NCBI GenBank assembly: GCA_018296165.2
Contig: JACKQL020000234.1
Span: 1-34,435 of the forward strand
Reading direction: 5' to 3'
DNA: 34,435 nucleotides
Origin: Termitomyces sp. T153
Taxonomy: Eukaryota; Basidiomycota; Agaricomycetes; Agaricales; Lyophyllaceae
Position 1 is the first letter of the stretch; every line of letters starts with the position of its first letter. Positions 30,991 through 34,435 of the stretch are shown piece by piece. The notes beneath the pieces were generated by a model. The model searched no databases and had not been told where the DNA came from. It worked only from the letters and a program-made list of their open reading frames with translations. Position numbers and translations under genes: made by a program.

Positions 30991-32480
30991 CTTAGCTCCA
31001 GTAGTATGCCCCAACATCAGTGCCTAAGCTGCCTGCACCACCAGTTTCTCTTGCTGACTGTCCTGATTGCCCTGCTGGATGTTCTGAAGAATGTCCACCT
31101 CTGCTCTATCAATGGCTAGACCCTCCATGGCCCAGATTGCAAATAGTTTTAGGTAGAAGAGCACAATATTGCTGTTATCCTCCCTCCCATGCCATTGTTG
31201 GGCCTGTTGGTAGTTGAGCTTCTTAGCTGTCCAGAAGTATTTGAGGTTCTTGTGATCTGTCCAGACCTCAAACTTGTGCTGTGTGCCTTCCAGAAAGTGC
31301 TGCCACTCCTCAAACAACCAGATGATTGCCAGCATCTCCTTATCAGTTCTGCTCCAGCACATTCAGGCTCTTGGAGTAGAAGGCCACTGAATGCCACTTT
31401 TCATCCTTCAGGAATTGCTGCAAAAAGACTGCCCCCATAGCAAAGTCAGAGCTGTTGGCTTTTACCCAGAAGGAGGAGTTGTTGTCCAGAAAGAGGAGGA
31501 CAGGCCTGGAGGTGACAGCACACTTGAAGGCATTGAAAGCTGCCTGCTCCAGAAGTCCCCAACTCTACAGGTCAAACAGTGGATGGGTGTGGTGCAAGAA
31601 GTCCTGAATGAATCTCCAGTAGAAGTTTGCAAAGCCAAGGAATGCCTGTACCTCCTTCTTGTTCTTGGGCTCTGGCCACTCTACCACACCTGCCACCTTC
31701 ACTGGGTCCATCTCCACAGTTCTGTGCAAGATGACCAGACCCAGATACTCAATCCGGGTCTGCTCAAACTCACACTTTTCTAATTTGAGGTAGAGTTGGT
31801 GCTGGTAAAGGTGCTTCAGGACAAGGTGAGTGACCTGATGGTGTTCTATCAGTGTCTTGGTGTAGATGAGAATGTTGTTGAGGTACACACAATCAATGTC
31901 TGGAAGGTGGTGGGGCTGTTGGTGAGTTCAAACAACATTATGAGTAGTTTGAACAATTGCCAGTTGGTCCCAAAGGTGGCCTTCCACTCATCTCCTTCCT
32001 GGATGTGCACATTGTTGTAACTCCACCAGATGTCCAGTTTGGTGAAGTATTTATTATGCACTCTGGAGGTTGTTGATGAGCTCAGAGATGAGGAGGAGGA
32101 GGTAGTGGTTCTTCACCATCATGGCATTGAGAACCCAATAATCCTAGACCAATTGGAGCAAGCCATCCTTCTTCTTGATGAAGAAGACCAGAGAAGCCAT
32201 TGGAGACTTGGAAGGGCAAATGTGACCAGAGTTCAGGTTCTCCTACAAGAAGGCATTGAGTTTGTCCTGTTCTTGGGGCACTAGTGGATAAACCTTATAG
32301 CTGGAAGGTGTGGAGTCTAGTAGCAGTTCAATGGTGTGGTCCCACTGCTTATGCTCTGGAAGCATGTTGAACAAGGCCTTGGAGAACACATCCTCAAACA
32401 CATGGAGGTAGGGGGGCACAACATCTTGGAATTCTTGAGGCATGGCATTAGCAGTAAATGCCTGGGCCAGCCTCTGAGAT
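30991..32480 (-). pseudogene. Copy C2 reverse transcriptase and RNase H pseudogene with internal deletions
   Basis: The minus-strand order is the same as in C1: PYLHVFEDVFSKALFNMLPE, HTIELLLDSTPSSYKVYPLV, FTKLDIWWSYNNVHI, FELTNSPTTFQT, then VCTSTTF/VYLNNILIYTKT. The active site is YLNN (31885-31874), with both Asp lost, and about 45 bases between the FQT block and the active site are missing compared with C1. RNase H (VWTDHKNLKYFWTAKKLN) loses a further segment before NSNIVLF near 31180. One long open piece (31888-31565) keeps EVQAFLGFANFYWRFIQDFL. Confidence 0.9.
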
Positions 32481-33170
32481 GTGGTCTGGCTAGCCCAGAT
32501 CTCCACTATAGAGGGCAGCAGGTGTATGGTGGTAGCATAAATCCAGTCCCCCACCTCTACTGCCTCATCTAGGAACTCTACCTTGTATATGCCACCTAAC
32601 TCCTCTCTGTGTTCCTCCTTCAGGGCTCTGCTGTTGCTCCAGTCATCCTTATAGAGGGCCTCTCTATAAGGGAATGCTAGAGGCAGGGGATCCAGGAGGT
32701 CCAGATCTGCAAAGGGGAGAGGGCTAGCACAAGATGCATGAATGGCTGCATATTCCCAGACTCAAGCCCAGTGTTCTTCCCTGTCCTCTGCAGTGCAGGC
32801 AGAGCATTTCTTAGGAAACCTACTCATAGTTACTTCCTCCTTGGTCCAGTCCACCTTGGGGTTGTGCTTGTGGAGCTATGTGAAACTCAAGATCATGTCC
32901 TGCCTACCCAAGCTGGTGACTGCAAAAACAGTGCACTTCATGTGATTCCAATAGTGGAGGACCAGGTCAACCACAGAGCTGATGGCACCAGCTTTGTTAG
33001 ATGTTCTGTCAATGTTATAGACTGGAATTGGCTTGGGGAGGGGCTGCATAGTCAAGCTGTGGCATTTGACAAACTCTGAGTCTAAGAACAGTCCTGTCAC
33101 TCTGCTATTCAGCAGCACTGTGACTTTGTGGGCTTGATGAGTATCTGTCAGGTAACACACCTCCAGGCCT
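32481..33170 (-). pseudogene. Copy C2 aspartic protease pseudogene and linker
   Basis: The minus-strand frame 33427-32876 runs from the zinc knuckle into the protease: VTVLLNSRVTGLFLDSEFVK, with N-S-R in place of D-S-G (AAT at 33109-33107, AGA next), then MQPLPKPIPVYNIDRTSNKA and HYWNHMKCTVFAVTSLGRQD. The linker to RT at 32880-32480 is broken. Two residues of the active-site motif are lost. Confidence 0.85.
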
Positions 33171-34030
33171 AGGGGACAATGCTGTGCAAAGTGCCCAGGC
33201 TTCTGGCACCTCTGACACAACAGTGGTATGGAGTGGAGCTGCCTGGTCACTTCTACATCCATGGAAATACCTGGCAGCAGGAGGTGCAGCATAGGGGTGG
33301 CCAGAGTAAAGGCGGGCATTGGGCAAGCAGGTACAGGGTAGTGGAGGTTGGTAATTGAAGCAGGGTGCATTGTGGAATGTGGGCAGCAGAGCTCCCTCTG
33401 AATCTCCATGAGTTGCACTAGTCCCATGCAACCTCATACCACAACACAATCTTTTCATCATTTGAGCAACCTTCTGCAAGATTATTGATGCTGCACCAAC
33501 ATGGGGTGCAGGCCATCCCAGCAGGTGAGGCATAGTTGAAGGCTGTCGGGGTAGGTGGCTTGCTCAACCAGAGCTTGGAACAAGTCAATGTACTTATCCA
33601 ACATGCATTTCCCTTGCCTGTATTGCTTTCAGTCACATAATGTCAATGCCATGGTCTTGGTGGGGTCCAAGGGGAAAAACTCCATGCAGAAGTTCTTCTC
33701 AAAGGTGGCCCAGTCTGGAACACTCCCCACACCTCCAGGGCAACAGAAGACTCACAAGGCATAGGTGGAGGCATGTCCTATCTTCATATATGATAGTACC
33801 CAGGCTATTTTCAATGCATTGGAGTCAAATACATCCCTACTGAGGTGGATGTAGGTGAGACAGGATTGGAGAAATTGTTTGCTACTGGAGCAGGCACAAT
33901 CATACATGTCTGGTAGTGTGGGGCCTAGGATCTGCAGTTATAGGGTCACCAGAGTTGTGGAGATGGGTGCCAATGCAGGCAGGGCTAGTTCTGCTGCCAT
34001 AGGAGAGGTGGAGCTAGGGGTTAGGTGTTC
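33171..34030 (-). pseudogene. Copy C2 gag pseudogene with zinc knuckle
   Basis: Minus-strand blocks in order: ALKIAWVLSYMKIGHASTYA (33820-33760), a segment near 33720 (VPDWATFEKNFCMEFFPLDP), YRQGKCMLDKYIDLFQALVE (33630-33560), ATYPDSLQLCLTCWDGL, which together form a retrotransposon Gag capsid-like domain, then GISMDVEVTRQLHSIPLLCQ and the knuckle CQRCQKPGHFAQHC at 33217-33176 with 2-4-4 spacing. Frames change and TGA/TAG codons occur. Its N-terminal end is uncertain, near 34030. Confidence 0.8.
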
Positions 34031-34435
34031 AAGCAATTCCTGAAGTGATTGGGAGATAAGATCTGTTGTTTAATAGAGAGTAGAGAGTTTGGTAGTATGG
34101 TGGGTGAGAGATGATTGTGTTAATTGCACCTGGATTTCTAAGTGTAGCAGATGCATAGGTAGAGTCACATCTGGTCTTTATGTATGACAGTATCCAGGCT
34201 ATTTTGTCAATGTTGTAAACTAGAATTGGCTTGGGGAGGGGCTGCATGGTCAGGCTGTGGCATTTGACAAACTCCAAGTCCAAGAACAGTCCCATTGCTC
34301 TGCTATCCAAAAGAGCAGTAACTCTGTGAGTTTGCTAGGTGTCCATAGTCTCTATCTCCATATCAAGGCACAGGGAGTTGGCAGACTGGCTGAAAGCCAT
34401 TATGTACTGTCAGGGCATTCAGCATGCCCAGGCAG
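34031..34435 (-). pseudogene. Copy C3 gag-protease fragment, rearranged, cut by the window edge
   Basis: From the right edge to about 34205 the minus strand is a third copy of the family-C gag-protease junction, matching 28530-28760: DSRAMGLFLDLEFVKCHSLT and MQPLPKPILVYNID. The Asp of the active site is kept here (GAT), the Gly is Arg. At about 34205 the frame runs straight into KIAWILSYIKTRCDSTYAS, which is Gag capsid sequence and normally lies upstream, so the piece is a recombinant. The stretch 34031-34135 shows nothing I recognise. Confidence 0.7.

Noticed and set aside
1..34435. Classical Neurospora-type RIP (CpA to TpA)
   Set aside because: CpA and TpG are very frequent and TpA is not conspicuous; the visible changes are at CpG.
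1..34435. tRNA, rRNA or host protein genes
   Set aside because: No cloverleaf, rRNA core or intact non-transposon frame was recognised by eye; a covariance-model scan was not possible.

Overview
This window looks like heterochromatin of a filamentous fungus, most likely an agaricomycete basidiomycete, and I see no intact host gene in it. The clues are three families of Ty3/Gypsy LTR retrotransposon, a KDZ-type DNA transposase with an agaricomycete-like CxC region, and short introns of about 50 bases with GTAAGT donors and CTAAC-like branch sites. Almost every reading frame is broken. The breaks follow loss of CpG: most of the window has almost no CG dinucleotides, while three young LTR copies are still rich in them. 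Species cannot be told from the sequence.

Layout. 1-10667: Gypsy element B on the + strand (gag, protease, reverse transcriptase, RNase H, part of integrase). It is followed by an antisense, intron-bearing ORF with a cysteine cluster at 9081-10625. B is cut by LTRs of family A at 149-1275, 1390-2579 and 3605-4757; the last two are solo LTRs with perfect 5-base target duplications. 10668-11847: another family-A LTR, minus strand. 11848-23142: a nearly complete chromovirus (element A, + strand) with LTRs at both ends, a self-complementary primer-binding site, gag with a zinc knuckle, two retropepsin-like domains, RT, RNase H, D,D35E integrase and chromodomain, then its own antisense cysteine-cluster ORF at 18820-20420. 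Its 3' LTR is split by a young solo LTR (20749-22117) that carries a 21-base minisatellite. 23143-24859: a decayed KDZ transposase split by a 473-base solo LTR of a fourth family (24212-24684). 24860-34435: family C, minus strand: copy C1 (24860-29247), copy C2 (29248 to about 34030) and a fragment C3 at the right edge.

History. B, A, C and KDZ are old and CpG-depleted. Solo LTRs at 1390, 3605 and 20749 are younger and mark full elements that came in and were lost by LTR-LTR recombination. The most interesting signals are the antisense spliced ORFs shared by two different Gypsy lineages, the self-priming design of element A, its tandem protease domains, and the way CpG decay has hit the catalytic codons.
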